From: Desulfatitalea sp. UBA4791
Lineage (GTDB): Bacteria > Desulfobacterota > Desulfobacteria > Desulfobacterales > Desulfosarcinaceae
Assembly: GCA_002402905.1 (NCBI GenBank)
Contig: DHGT01000124.1
Location: 34,387-98,386, forward strand
Reading direction: 5' to 3'
DNA length: 64,000 nucleotides
The position numbers were made by a program, and so were the translations under genes. Below, one piece after another: positions 25,606-34,358 of the stretch. How positions within the stretch are numbered: the stretch's first letter is position 1; each line of letters begins with the position of its first letter. The notes beneath the pieces were generated by a model. That model was not told where the DNA came from and did no database searches. It saw nothing but the letters and a program-made list of their open reading frames with translations.

Positions 25606-27119
25606 TGCCGGAACAGTTTCCCGAGCAGATCCGCGACCTCCTGATTCCCAAGCCGTCGGGACGTTTGATTTATCGCTGTCTGGGGTGCAATAGCGAATTC
25701 GGAATCGACCAGCTGCTCTATACCTGCCCCGAATGCGGGCGCGTCCTGCTGCTCTACGACGACCAGTTCCATCGTCTCAAGACCATACCACCGGAGCGAT
25801 GGCGTCAGCTGTTCGACTACCGCGCCATGCTCACCCTGCCGGCCCTCAAAGGAATTTACCGCTACCACGAATTCATCGGACCGGTGATCCCTTTGGACGC
25901 GGTCGTCTACCTCGGTGAAGGGCATACGCCCGTGGTAGAGGCCAACGCTCACCTCCAGGCGTGCGTGGGGATGCGCTTCTTCTATAAAAACGACGGCCAG
26001 AACCCCAGCGGCTCCTTCAAGGATCGCGGCATGGCCAGCGCCCTGAGCTACATCAACTTTCTGATTCAAAGCGGCCAGGCAACGGATATCCTGGCGGTAT
26101 GCGCCTCTACCGGCGACACCTCGGCGGCGGCGGCACTGTATGCCGCCTATTTGCGCCCCCATATCAAATCTGCGGTGTTGCTGCCGCACAAAAAGGTGAC
26201 CCCCCAGCAGCTCTCCCAGCCCCTGGGCAGCGGCGCACGGGTCTACGAAATTCCGGGGGTGTTCGACGACTGCATGAAGGTGGTCGAAGCCCTGTCCGAA
26301 CAGTACGAAGTGGCCCTGCTCAACTCGAAAAATGCCTGGCGGATACTCGGCCAGGAATCTTACTCTTACGAAATCGCCCAGGCCTTCGAATACGACATGG
26401 CCGACAAGGTCGTCGTGGTACCCATCGGCAACGCCGGCAACATCACCGCCGTGATGAGCGGTTTCATCAAATTCTATCAGATCGGCCTGATTTCCGACCT
26501 GCCCCTGATCGTCGGTGTGCAGTCGGCCCACGCCGACCCGGTCTATCAATACTACCGGGAACCCGACGTCGATAAGCGGTGTTTCAAGGCCCAGACCGTT
26601 CGGCCATCGGTCGCCCAGGCGGCCATGATCGGCAACCCGGTCTCCATGCCGCGCGTCATCCGACTGGTCGACAGCTACAACGAGATGGCCGGTCGCCAAC
26701 GCATTCATTTCATCCAGGTCAGTGAGCAGGAGATCATGGATTGGCACCTGCGGGCCAACAAAAACGGCCACATCGCCTGTACCCACGGTGGTGAAAGTCT
26801 GGCCGGGCTCAAACAGGCCGTGGATCGCGGTCTGGTGGACCGTTCCACGGTGGCCGTGGTCGATTCCACGGCACATGCCCTGAAATTCAGCGGCTTTCAG
26901 GATATGTACTTCGAAAATGCCATGCCCCCGGAATTCGAGGTGACCCCCGATCCCAGGCTGATCAATGCACCGGTCTACCTTCACCCCGACCACCTGGATC
27001 AATTCCCTGCCCCGGGCAAACCGCTCGCCGGGCCGGCATTCGACCTTTTCGTCAAAGCAGTGACAGAGGCCATCGCCGATGATTTAAACCTGAGCCCCAA
27101 ACATGCGCGCAAAGGATGA
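25602..27119 (+). CDS. thrC: Threonine synthase
   Basis: A 505-residue PLP enzyme. The catalytic lysine is K140 in NPSGSFKDRGM, and the cofactor phosphate loop is visible as PIGNAGNITAVMSGF. An N-terminal zinc ribbon (C26, C29, C42, C45) precedes the catalytic domain, as in one threonine-synthase group. It converts O-phosphohomoserine to threonine. It overlaps serS at its start and the LysM gene at its end, by four bases each. Placement with serS is unusual but gives no clear functional hint. Confidence 0.9.
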   Translation: MMPEQFPEQIRDLLIPKPSGRLIYRCLGCNSEFGIDQLLYTCPECGRVLLLYDDQFHRLKTIPPERWRQLFDYRAMLTLPALKGIYRYHEFIGPVIPLDAVVYLGEGHTPVVEANAHLQACVGMRFFYKNDGQNPSGSFKDRGMASALSYINFLIQSGQATDILAVCASTGDTSAAAALYAAYLRPHIKSAVLLPHKKVTPQQLSQPLGSGARVYEIPGVFDDCMKVVEALSEQYEVALLNSKNAWRILGQESYSYEIAQAFEYDMADKVVVVPIGNAGNITAVMSGFIKFYQIGLISDLPLIVGVQSAHADPVYQYYREPDVDKRCFKAQTVRPSVAQAAMIGNPVSMPRVIRLVDSYNEMAGRQRIHFIQVSEQEIMDWHLRANKNGHIACTHGGESLAGLKQAVDRGLVDRSTVAVVDSTAHALKFSGFQDMYFENAMPPEFEVTPDPRLINAPVYLHPDHLDQFPAPGKPLAGPAFDLFVKAVTEAIADDLNLSPKHARKG

Positions 27120-28933
27120 TGACGCTTAAAACCAAATCCACTACGGATATCGCTCTCGGAGATCACCGGCTGGTTCGGCGGCTGTTGCCGCTGGTTTTGT
27201 TGTTGCCACTGGCCTTGTTGTTGCCGCTGAGCGGGGCAGGCCGCCCGGCCGACGCCAGCAGCATGATCTACAAAAACTACATCGTGCGCTACGACCGCGG
27301 ATGGGATATCCTGTGTGAACCGTACGTGGTCCAGAAAAACGACTGGATTCTCAAAATCTTCCGTCAAAAAGGAGAGATCGCCCACGCAGATTTTCGGGAT
27401 TTTTTAGGCATTTTTCAGCGTCTCAACCCCCATGTCACCGACATCAATCTTCTCCGGCCGGGCCAGGCCGTCGATATCCCGTTGCGCAAACTCGAGCACG
27501 GCACCTTGTCCGGCCAGGCCAGCGGCGTGGTCACCATCCCTTTCGTCACCCTGGCCAAGGTGACCGAGGCCGTGCTGCAAAACGCCATGCCTTACACCGT
27601 GCAGCGTGGTGACACGGTTTCCCAGTTGATTGCCAAATACTACGGCCGCTTTGGCAGCCGCGCCTACCAGGAGGGCGTCAAGCTGTTCCAGGCCGCCAAT
27701 CCACAAATCGAAAACCTCGATAGGATTTATGCGGGGCAGAATGTCTACATGCCCGACCCGGCCATCCGCGAAAAAGAGTGGTACGCCGCCATGTACGACG
27801 CGGAAGGCAACCTGCGCGAGACCATCGACATGGGCACTGCCGGGGCCGCAGGAGCAGCGGGCCGGCCATTGCCCACCAGCGGGTTGCCGACGTCCGATCC
27901 CGAAGCGCCACCCGGCGCCCTGGCCCAAGCGGCCGCCACGGTCGGCGGTCAACTCAACGAGAAGGGCACTTATTTCATCCCACGGCCTACTGGCGACGAC
28001 TTTGAAGTCGACCTTTCCCAACACCCCATGCTGACGCTTCCCGAGCAAAAGATGCTCTTCACGCGAGACGGCCGCATTATGGGCATCGACCCGGAAACCC
28101 TCAAACCCAACTGGCCGGAAGGCAAAGTGGTCACCTACGATGAGCAGGCGTCGGTGGAAGAGATTGTCGCCGCCATCTTCGACGCCATTGGCGGGGCAGA
28201 GGATCAGACCCGGAGCGAGGTTGGCTTCACCGCCGCGGGGGTGCAGGTGACGGTTCACGCCAAGTGGGTCAAAACGCTGGCCGATCAGCGATGGCTCTGC
28301 ATCACGCCCATCGCCGGACCGGAAGAGCAGACCCCGGAATCCATTCGCCGCTACCTCGCCCAGAACGGCATCGAACTCAAAGAGGTGTTCCCCGGTGGCC
28401 AGGCTGTCACGGCCGACCCGGCTGCCGTTGGTCAACGGCACCTCGTGAAAAACATTCTCGCCATCGCCCCGACCGGCCAGAAGGATTTTGCCCAGCGTCT
28501 CTGCCGGGCGCTCGGATTTACCTACGCGCCCGATGTGGCCGTCACCTTCCCCTATGCCGGCATCCAGATCCAGGCCTATGCCAATCTGGTTACGGCACCC
28601 GGCGGAAAAGAGATCCTGGTGGATTTCGGCGATCTTTACGGGGACGCGGTCAAAGCCATCGGCGCATCGGGCATGCAGGTGGTTCAAATCAGCGCCGACG
28701 ACACCTTCACGGCCATGGTCCGCAAGATATTGGATGGTCTGGGGTTTTCCTACACTGAAAACCCGACCCTGCCGGCCGCTCGGCGCTCGTCCGAGTACAA
28801 CACCTTGGTCACGGTTCAGGGTATTCTATATACGGACGCCCAGGCCAACCGCGCCCTGCTCTCGGCCGCGGACCTGCATTCAGCCGTGACCGACCTGATC
28901 AGCGCCGAGGGCATCGCAGTGATCACATGGTAG
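27116..28933 (+). CDS. Exported LysM-domain protein, role unknown
   Basis: A 605-residue protein with a hydrophobic N-terminal segment (about 22-45) built from the repeated element LLPL, probably a signal or anchor. A LysM domain lies at about 160-215 (YTVQRGDTVSQLIAKYYG followed by NPQIENLDRIYAGQNVYMP), and an earlier, weaker LysM-like region covers about 70-120. The C-terminal half contains two or three related alpha/beta units (EEIVAAIFDAIGG, KDFAQRLCRALGF, TAMVRKILDGLGF), which suggests an internal duplication. It should bind peptidoglycan in the periplasm. Overlap with thrC places it in the serS operon. Confidence 0.75.
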   Translation: MMTLKTKSTTDIALGDHRLVRRLLPLVLLLPLALLLPLSGAGRPADASSMIYKNYIVRYDRGWDILCEPYVVQKNDWILKIFRQKGEIAHADFRDFLGIFQRLNPHVTDINLLRPGQAVDIPLRKLEHGTLSGQASGVVTIPFVTLAKVTEAVLQNAMPYTVQRGDTVSQLIAKYYGRFGSRAYQEGVKLFQAANPQIENLDRIYAGQNVYMPDPAIREKEWYAAMYDAEGNLRETIDMGTAGAAGAAGRPLPTSGLPTSDPEAPPGALAQAAATVGGQLNEKGTYFIPRPTGDDFEVDLSQHPMLTLPEQKMLFTRDGRIMGIDPETLKPNWPEGKVVTYDEQASVEEIVAAIFDAIGGAEDQTRSEVGFTAAGVQVTVHAKWVKTLADQRWLCITPIAGPEEQTPESIRRYLAQNGIELKEVFPGGQAVTADPAAVGQRHLVKNILAIAPTGQKDFAQRLCRALGFTYAPDVAVTFPYAGIQIQAYANLVTAPGGKEILVDFGDLYGDAVKAIGASGMQVVQISADDTFTAMVRKILDGLGFSYTENPTLPAARRSSEYNTLVTVQGILYTDAQANRALLSAADLHSAVTDLISAEGIAVITW

Positions 28934-29005
28934 CCCAAGCCGTTTCGCAATCTTCGACACGCCATACGGAGTCATCATGATAAACATCGACAGAATACCT
29001 TCACT

Positions 29006-29029
29006 TTCATACGTTCATACGTTCATACG
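29006..29029. repeat. Three tandem copies of an 8-base unit (TTCATACG)
   Basis: TTCATACG is repeated exactly three times in the 145-base gap between the LysM gene and the TPR lipoprotein gene, followed by TTCC. The rest of the gap shows no gene. Copy number could vary by slippage and change the spacing upstream of the lipoprotein gene. Confidence 0.8.
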
Positions 29030-29078
29030 TTCCACTTCTCGCAAAACTCGGCAGCCCTTTAAACCCAGCAGGCCGACA

Positions 29079-29837
29079 ATGAAGCAATTTAGCCTGATCC
29101 TATCGACCTTGTTGCTCACCGGCCTGTTATGGTCCTGTGGCGGACAGCAAACCCAACACGATGAAGCCCTGGCCTCCGCCACACGAGAGATCGGCGAAGC
29201 CTATATGCGACAGGGCGATTACACATCGGCTCTGCGCGAACTCACCAAGGCCGAATCGCTGAACCCCGAAGACCCTTTCGTGCACAACAGCATGGGATTG
29301 TGCTACATGGCCAAAAAGCGCATGCCAGATGCCATCAGCCACTTTCAGAAGGCCGTGGCCCTGAAGCCGAGTTACACCCCGGCCCGTAACAACCTGGGGG
29401 TTGCTTACCTGACTGTTGAGGAGTGGGACCGGGCCATCGAAACCTTCAAGGAAATCACCAAAGACGCCCTCTACGCCACGCCCCAGTTTCCGCTCTCCAA
29501 TTTGGGACTGGCCTACTACCGGAAAGGCGACTACCCGACATCGTTACAGTACTACAAGGAAGCGCTCAAGCTGCAACCCGACCTGGTCAACGCCCTATTT
29601 GGCACCGGCCGTACCTACCTGGCCATGAACCAGGGGCGCCTGGCCCTGCGTTACCTGGAACAGGCCGTCCAGCTGGCACCCAATGTCCCAGAGATTCATT
29701 TTCATCTGGGGGAAGCTTATCTTCTGACCGGTCAGATCGAGCAGGCTCGTGCCTCGTATGAGACGGTGATTTCTTTATCATCGCCAGAAAGTGAATTGAC
29801 TCTGAAGGCAAAACAACGGTTGGGAATCGGGCGATAA
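29079..29837 (+). CDS. TPR lipoprotein, PilF/PilW-like pilotin candidate
   Basis: A 252-residue protein with a lipoprotein signal ending in the lipobox LLWSC (cysteine near residue 20) and about five tetratricopeptide repeats, for example AYMRQGDYTSALRELTKAESLNPED and AYYRKGDYPTSLQYYKEALKLQPD in shortened reading. The size and layout match PilF/PilW lipoproteins, which guide the secretin PilQ to the outer membrane; pilQ is the next gene, convergent and 250 bases away. Generic TPR lipoproteins look alike, so the assignment rests on context. ATG 29079 was chosen because it puts the lipobox at the right depth. Confidence 0.65.
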   Translation: MKQFSLILSTLLLTGLLWSCGGQQTQHDEALASATREIGEAYMRQGDYTSALRELTKAESLNPEDPFVHNSMGLCYMAKKRMPDAISHFQKAVALKPSYTPARNNLGVAYLTVEEWDRAIETFKEITKDALYATPQFPLSNLGLAYYRKGDYPTSLQYYKEALKLQPDLVNALFGTGRTYLAMNQGRLALRYLEQAVQLAPNVPEIHFHLGEAYLLTGQIEQARASYETVISLSSPESELTLKAKQRLGIGR

Positions 29838-29898
29838 TTGTCCCTAACAGGGTTTAGGGCACAATCAAAAATGAAATAAGCTCTGTATAGAATCCAAG

Positions 29899-29953
29899 GC
29901 AGGGACAAAAAACGTTCCCATGCTGATAGCGTGGAAACGTTTTTTGTCCCTGC
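29899..29953. repeat. Perfect 18-bp inverted repeat (REP-like or bidirectional terminator)
   Basis: GCAGGGACAAAAAACGTT at 29899-29916 returns as its exact reverse complement at 29936-29953, with a 19-base loop. It lies between two convergent genes (TPR lipoprotein and pilQ). Six-T runs inside the arms make weak termination possible in both directions, but the GC-rich part is at the base of the stem, more like a REP palindrome. The same 250-base gap also holds a second hairpin, AGCACTCT/AGAGTGCT (30036-30067). No gene is evident in the gap. Confidence 0.7.
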
Positions 29954-30086
29954 AATTTTCTGAGGAATACACCAACAATTATAAATGGTGGCGTATCTCC
30001 CTCTTCATTTCGGGCCTTGTAGGCCTATTCTTTTCAGCACTCTCTCAGCCTATCGATTCAGAGTGCTTATACTTTAACAGCCTTCC

Positions 30087-32465
30087 TTACGGATTCAACG
30101 CCGTCGCTTGCTCCAACGTTACGATCCTCGGGGTCATGAAAATTAACAGTTCGTTACTTTGTGTACTCCGGGTTGTATTCTTGAAAAGCCATCCCAGCAA
30201 GGGGATTCTACCCAAGCCTGGGAAACTGTTTTGCCCCTTGTTTTCCGAAGACTTTATGATTCCACCGATCACAATGGTATCACCGTCATTGACCAGTAGC
30301 TCGGTCTCGGCTTCGTTGGTGGAAACCGAGGGGACACCCGCGGTGATGCCAGCCACATCGTTTTTGGTGATATAGATGCTCATCGAAATGCGATTGTCAG
30401 GAGTGACATGCGGCGTCACTTCGAGCAGCAAGTCGATATTCTTGAATTTTACAGAGGACCCACCGGAAGAGTCGCGTTCCAGGTAGGGATACTCGACGCC
30501 CTGTTTGATCTTGGCCTTCTTGTTATCCAGAGTCAGGATTTTAGGTGACGAGAGAATTCGTCCTTCTCCCATGGTTTCAAGGGCATTGAGACGCGCATTG
30601 ATGACAAACGGCACGCCGGTCAGGCGAGAGAAACTGATGCCGATATCATTATTACCCTCGGATGGGAAATTCATGCTTGCATCGGTACCGAATTCCCAAC
30701 TCCCAAGGCTGTCCGGACCAAATGCGAGATCCCAGGTAATGCCCAGCTCCCTCGAAAAGGTATCGCTCACTTCGACCACACGCGCTTCGATCACCACCTG
30801 GGCGGTCACCTTGTCGATGCGGCGCACAATCTCCTGGGCCTGCCGCACGATTTCCGCCGTATCGGTGATGATGATCTGGTTGTTTTTCGCGTCCACGCTG
30901 ACGCTGCCGCGATCCTTAGTCAAAATATTCTTGATATGCGGTTGAATCTCGCCGGCGGCATTCGAATAGCTAACCGGGATGTACTTGGTGATCAGCGGCT
31001 CCAGCGCCTTGACCTCCTCGCGCGCCTTACGGTAGGCTTCTAACTTGGCTTTTCGCAGGTCTTCCTCGGCCTTGAGCGTTTCCAGGGTAGCAATACGAAC
31101 GATGTCTCCCTCCTTGGCCATGCCCAACTGGTTCATGCGGAGCACCAGGTCGAGCACCTGATCCCAGGGCACCGGTTTGTCCAGGGTCATGGTCACCTTA
31201 CCCGTGACATCCTTGTCGATGGCAAAGTTCTTGCCGCTCACCTCCCGCAGGATGCGGAAGACATTTTTGATATCGGTTTCGTAAAAGTCCAGGGCGATTT
31301 TTTCCCCGGTGAACACCTTGCGTTGATAGCCGAGCATGGATTGAAGCTCGGCGTCATCGGCTTGCGCCTTGTCTGCCACGCTCATCATTTCAGGTGTTGC
31401 ATCTGGCATGGCGGCACGGTTTGGGGCGCCGGCGGTGACTGGCGCCGGTATGGGGGCCAGTGCGCCCTCGCTGCTGGGCAACGGCTGGGTTTCAGCATCG
31501 CTGAGCACACGCTTCCAATCCGGCAGATTGGCCTGTTCGAGCGGCTTGGGCGGCACGCTGGACGATTCGAAATGGACCATCAACAGGTTGTCGGCCTGCT
31601 CTGCCACGTAGGGTACCGCTTCGCGCAGCTCGATGGAGACGATGGATTCGTTTTTCGCTTGGGACGATTGTGTGGGCATAATCCGGTCCACGGCGCTGGT
31701 AAAACGGGTGGTGATCAGGGGCCGCTGCCGATAGGAGGGAATGCGCGTGTTGAGCAGCCGGATCTGGAGCTGCCGCGGGCCGACCTTTTCGAGGCGGTAG
31801 TCCACGGCATGAGTGGTGCCGACCACCAGGGTGGACTTTCCCTCGGCCTCGCTGAGAAAATCGATCTTGTTGACCCAGGCCCCGGAAGCAGGCGCTTTAC
31901 TGCTGCTCTTGACGATCGGTTGGGCGGACGATGTGCGGGCTGCCGTCTCTTGGGAGAGGGGCTCTGCCGAAGCAGCGGCGGTCGCCACAGCCGGTGCAGC
32001 ATCGGCCTTGGCTCCGGCGGCTTCGGCCGACCGGGCAAAGCGCACCTGAACCGTATTGCCTTCCTGGACCGCTGTGTAACTGGCGTCTCCGGCCAGCTGG
32101 ATTTCGACCCGCGCCGTACGCTGACCATTGCCCTGGCGCGCCGAAATCAATGGGATCATATCGATCGAATTGGGCCGGTTGATCTGGGCCTGCCCGGCGG
32201 TGGTCTCGGGAAAATAGAGCACCACGGCCAAGGGATCGGGTTGCTTCAGGGAAGAAAAGGTCAGGGGCCGGTCGGCCGTAATGGTCACCTGGACGCCCTC
32301 ATCTGTCTCAACGGCTGCAATCGATGATATGGCCGTCAAAGGCGCCGATGCCTCGGGTGCCGCAGCCGCCTCGGGGCCAGGCTGGGACGCGCATCCGAAG
32401 AACATGACCGCCATGCCGAGGGTGAATACAATCAGGGCCGCGATTCTTGCAATTTTCGTTGTCAT
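30087..32465 (-). CDS. pilQ: Type IV pilus secretin
   Basis: A 792-residue protein with a lipobox (MFFGCAS, cysteine near 25), two AMIN-type peptidoglycan-binding regions (about 45-150 and 200-310), a secretin/TonB short N-terminal domain (about 380-440, FYETDIKNVFRILREVSGKN), an N1-type secretin domain (about 490-580) and the secretin barrel with the closing RIPLLGWLFK motif. It forms the outer-membrane pore for the pilus. It starts one base after the pilP stop, so it is the last gene of pilMNOPQ. A lipidated secretin is seen in several deltaproteobacterial lineages. Confidence 0.95.
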   Translation of the reverse strand: MTTKIARIAALIVFTLGMAVMFFGCASQPGPEAAAAPEASAPLTAISSIAAVETDEGVQVTITADRPLTFSSLKQPDPLAVVLYFPETTAGQAQINRPNSIDMIPLISARQGNGQRTARVEIQLAGDASYTAVQEGNTVQVRFARSAEAAGAKADAAPAVATAAASAEPLSQETAARTSSAQPIVKSSSKAPASGAWVNKIDFLSEAEGKSTLVVGTTHAVDYRLEKVGPRQLQIRLLNTRIPSYRQRPLITTRFTSAVDRIMPTQSSQAKNESIVSIELREAVPYVAEQADNLLMVHFESSSVPPKPLEQANLPDWKRVLSDAETQPLPSSEGALAPIPAPVTAGAPNRAAMPDATPEMMSVADKAQADDAELQSMLGYQRKVFTGEKIALDFYETDIKNVFRILREVSGKNFAIDKDVTGKVTMTLDKPVPWDQVLDLVLRMNQLGMAKEGDIVRIATLETLKAEEDLRKAKLEAYRKAREEVKALEPLITKYIPVSYSNAAGEIQPHIKNILTKDRGSVSVDAKNNQIIITDTAEIVRQAQEIVRRIDKVTAQVVIEARVVEVSDTFSRELGITWDLAFGPDSLGSWEFGTDASMNFPSEGNNDIGISFSRLTGVPFVINARLNALETMGEGRILSSPKILTLDNKKAKIKQGVEYPYLERDSSGGSSVKFKNIDLLLEVTPHVTPDNRISMSIYITKNDVAGITAGVPSVSTNEAETELLVNDGDTIVIGGIIKSSENKGQNSFPGLGRIPLLGWLFKNTTRSTQSNELLIFMTPRIVTLEQATALNP

Positions 32466-32466
32466 A

Positions 32467-33120
32467 TTAAAACTCTCCAGCAGGTTTCTGAAGTTTCAAC
32501 TCCGAATTTTCGATCCTTAGCTCTCCCATCACGTTCTCGACCTCTTCCTCGATCACGATGCGGTCCTTGTCGATATCGACCACCTGCCCCGCATTCAATC
32601 CGACATAGGTGCCCTTTTTGACCACATAGCCCTTGCCGGTGGCGTCTTCCACTAGGGCGCGGTTTCCGCTGGGTGATCGGATGATGGCCGTCACCTTGAG
32701 CTGGCTGAGTGCCACGCGCTCCAGAGGCGTTTGGGGTGTACGCTTTTCTCGCTTGCCCGTCGCCTTGGGTGTTTCCTGAAGATCGGGCTGTTCCTTGAAA
32801 AGCGGTTCGAAAGGATCGAAACGCCCATCGGGATTGTAACTGCCTGCGATTTGCATAGCCGCCTGGATCAACTCGGAAGTTTCGGCAGAGGGGGCCGCAA
32901 CCGGCGCGACATCGGGAGCCGAAGGTTGCGCCTGGGGAGACACGTCGGTCTGCGGACCGGATGAGACCGGGGCCGGAACCGGTGTCGGCTTCACCGAAAT
33001 CTTCTTGCTCGTGGCTTTGGGCTGGGGGGCTGGAGGCGCCTTCTCGCCGCATCCGAGCAGGCTGATCAGCATCAAGATCGCTCCCCACCTGAACAGCAGT
33101 ACCATCAGTTGCCTCTTCAT
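32467..33120 (-). CDS. pilP: Type IV pilus assembly lipoprotein PilP
   Basis: A 217-residue lipoprotein: signal with lipobox ISLLGCG, a long Pro/Ala/Ser/Lys linker (about 25-85), and the C-terminal PilP beta domain (LSQLKVTAIIRSPSGNRALVED, YVVKKGTYVGLN). It bridges the inner-membrane PilNO complex and PilQ. ATG 33120 has AGGTGA eight bases upstream; a GTG four codons earlier is the alternative. Confidence 0.92.
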   Translation of the reverse strand: MKRQLMVLLFRWGAILMLISLLGCGEKAPPAPQPKATSKKISVKPTPVPAPVSSGPQTDVSPQAQPSAPDVAPVAAPSAETSELIQAAMQIAGSYNPDGRFDPFEPLFKEQPDLQETPKATGKREKRTPQTPLERVALSQLKVTAIIRSPSGNRALVEDATGKGYVVKKGTYVGLNAGQVVDIDKDRIVIEEEVENVMGELRIENSELKLQKPAGEF

Positions 33121-33132
33121 ATTCGCCGTCAC

Positions 33133-33777
33133 CTATCTCTTTTTCTTCTTGGTTCCGCCCTTTTTGGGTTGCACAGGGGCTTGTTCGACAAATTTGTATG
33201 TCACGGCCTGGCAGACCGTGGTCAAGGTGTTGCCCCCGTCTTTTTTAGATTGGGGTGCCATCTTGATATTCCGGACATTGACAATGCGCGGCAGGTTGGC
33301 GACCTTATCCATGAATACCACCATTTGGTGATAGGTACCGGTCACGCTGATATCCACGGGAATCTCGGCATAAAAATCCTTGCGGCTCTCCGGTTTGGGT
33401 TGAAAGAGCAGAAATTCCAATCCGGCATCCTTACCTGCCTGGGAAATACCGGTGATAAGCGAGGGAATCTCCTCGTTTTCCGGCAGGGCCCGCATCACCT
33501 GTTTGTACTGGGCCTCTTTATGCTTCATCTTGTTGCGCCAGTCGTTGAGCTCGGCCGCATTCTTTTTGGCCTTGGCCAGCTCCTGTTGAACCGAAGCGAG
33601 CTGTTTTTCCAAGGTGCCGATTTTGTCGTACTTGGGATAGAGAAGCAGCCAGATCGACAACCCGATGATCACCACCAGGACACCCGCATAAATGCCGATG
33701 CGCTGGGGTTTGCTCAACCCTTCAATCTTTTCAAACAGGGACGTCAGTGCGCTGCTTGACGTGTTGCCTTTTTTCAT
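33133..33777 (-). CDS. pilO: Type IV pilus inner-membrane protein PilO
   Basis: A 214-residue protein with one membrane segment (about 29-48), a coiled coil (about 50-95, LEKQLASVQQELAKAKK) and the ferredoxin-like PilO domain (PVDISVTGTYHQMVVFMDKVA). It ends in a lysine-rich tail. It dimerises with PilN in the periplasm. Its ATG overlaps the pilN stop (ATGA). Confidence 0.93.
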   Translation of the reverse strand: MKKGNTSSSALTSLFEKIEGLSKPQRIGIYAGVLVVIIGLSIWLLLYPKYDKIGTLEKQLASVQQELAKAKKNAAELNDWRNKMKHKEAQYKQVMRALPENEEIPSLITGISQAGKDAGLEFLLFQPKPESRKDFYAEIPVDISVTGTYHQMVVFMDKVANLPRIVNVRNIKMAPQSKKDGGNTLTTVCQAVTYKFVEQAPVQPKKGGTKKKKR

Positions 33778-34358
33778 TTCTGTTTAACCTCACCGGTCGC
33801 TTGTTCGGGTGGCTTTACCTGAAAGTTGACATCGAACTGCTTGAGGCTCAGCTCTTTTCCGGCCTTGATCGTCTGATGCTTGATCGCCGCCAGACGCACC
33901 GCCTGAAATCGCTCCGACTTTTCGACGCGCGTCATGTAGTCGGCCACGGTCTGGTTGTCCACGGCGATGCCGCTCACCTTGAAGCCACCGCCTTGCTCCT
34001 CGACCTGGGTGTACCACATGCGTTTCTCCACCACGACCTGATAGAGCGCATCCAGGTTTTCAACGGGCGCCTTGCGGTCCCTTTCCAGCGATTCGATCAC
34101 CTGGATCTTCTTGTCCAGGACGGCCAGATTCTTCTTGATCTCTTCGATCTCTTTGTTGATCTGCTGATATTTGGCCACCTGTTCGCGGGTGCTGGCGATC
34201 TCGCTATTGAGGTCATCCACCTTTCCGTTGAGATAGGAGTTGGCCCAAAAGATCAGCAGGCCCACAAAAACCACCGACATAAGGAACACATTCACCTGGT
34301 AGCGAATGTTCTCTTTTTTCCGGGCTGCACGATATGGAAGTAAATTGATGCGTATCAT
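33774..34358 (-). CDS. pilN: Type IV pilus inner-membrane protein PilN
   Basis: A 194-residue protein starting MIRINLLPYRAARKK, the conserved N-terminal peptide that binds the cytoplasmic ATPase-like PilM. A membrane segment (about 25-43) and a long coiled coil precede the ferredoxin-like domain. It overlaps pilM and pilO by four bases each, which indicates coupled translation. Confidence 0.95.
   Translation of the reverse strand: MIRINLLPYRAARKKENIRYQVNVFLMSVVFVGLLIFWANSYLNGKVDDLNSEIASTREQVAKYQQINKEIEEIKKNLAVLDKKIQVIESLERDRKAPVENLDALYQVVVEKRMWYTQVEEQGGGFKVSGIAVDNQTVADYMTRVEKSERFQAVRLAAIKHQTIKAGKELSLKQFDVNFQVKPPEQATGEVKQK

Noticed and set aside
27404..28687. A 427-codon reverse frame opposite the LysM gene
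   Set aside because: No motif, no start signal, composition typical of antisense frames.
29920..30375. A 151-codon plus-strand frame overlapping the end of pilQ
   Set aside because: It starts within an inverted repeat and then mirrors pilQ; no family features.
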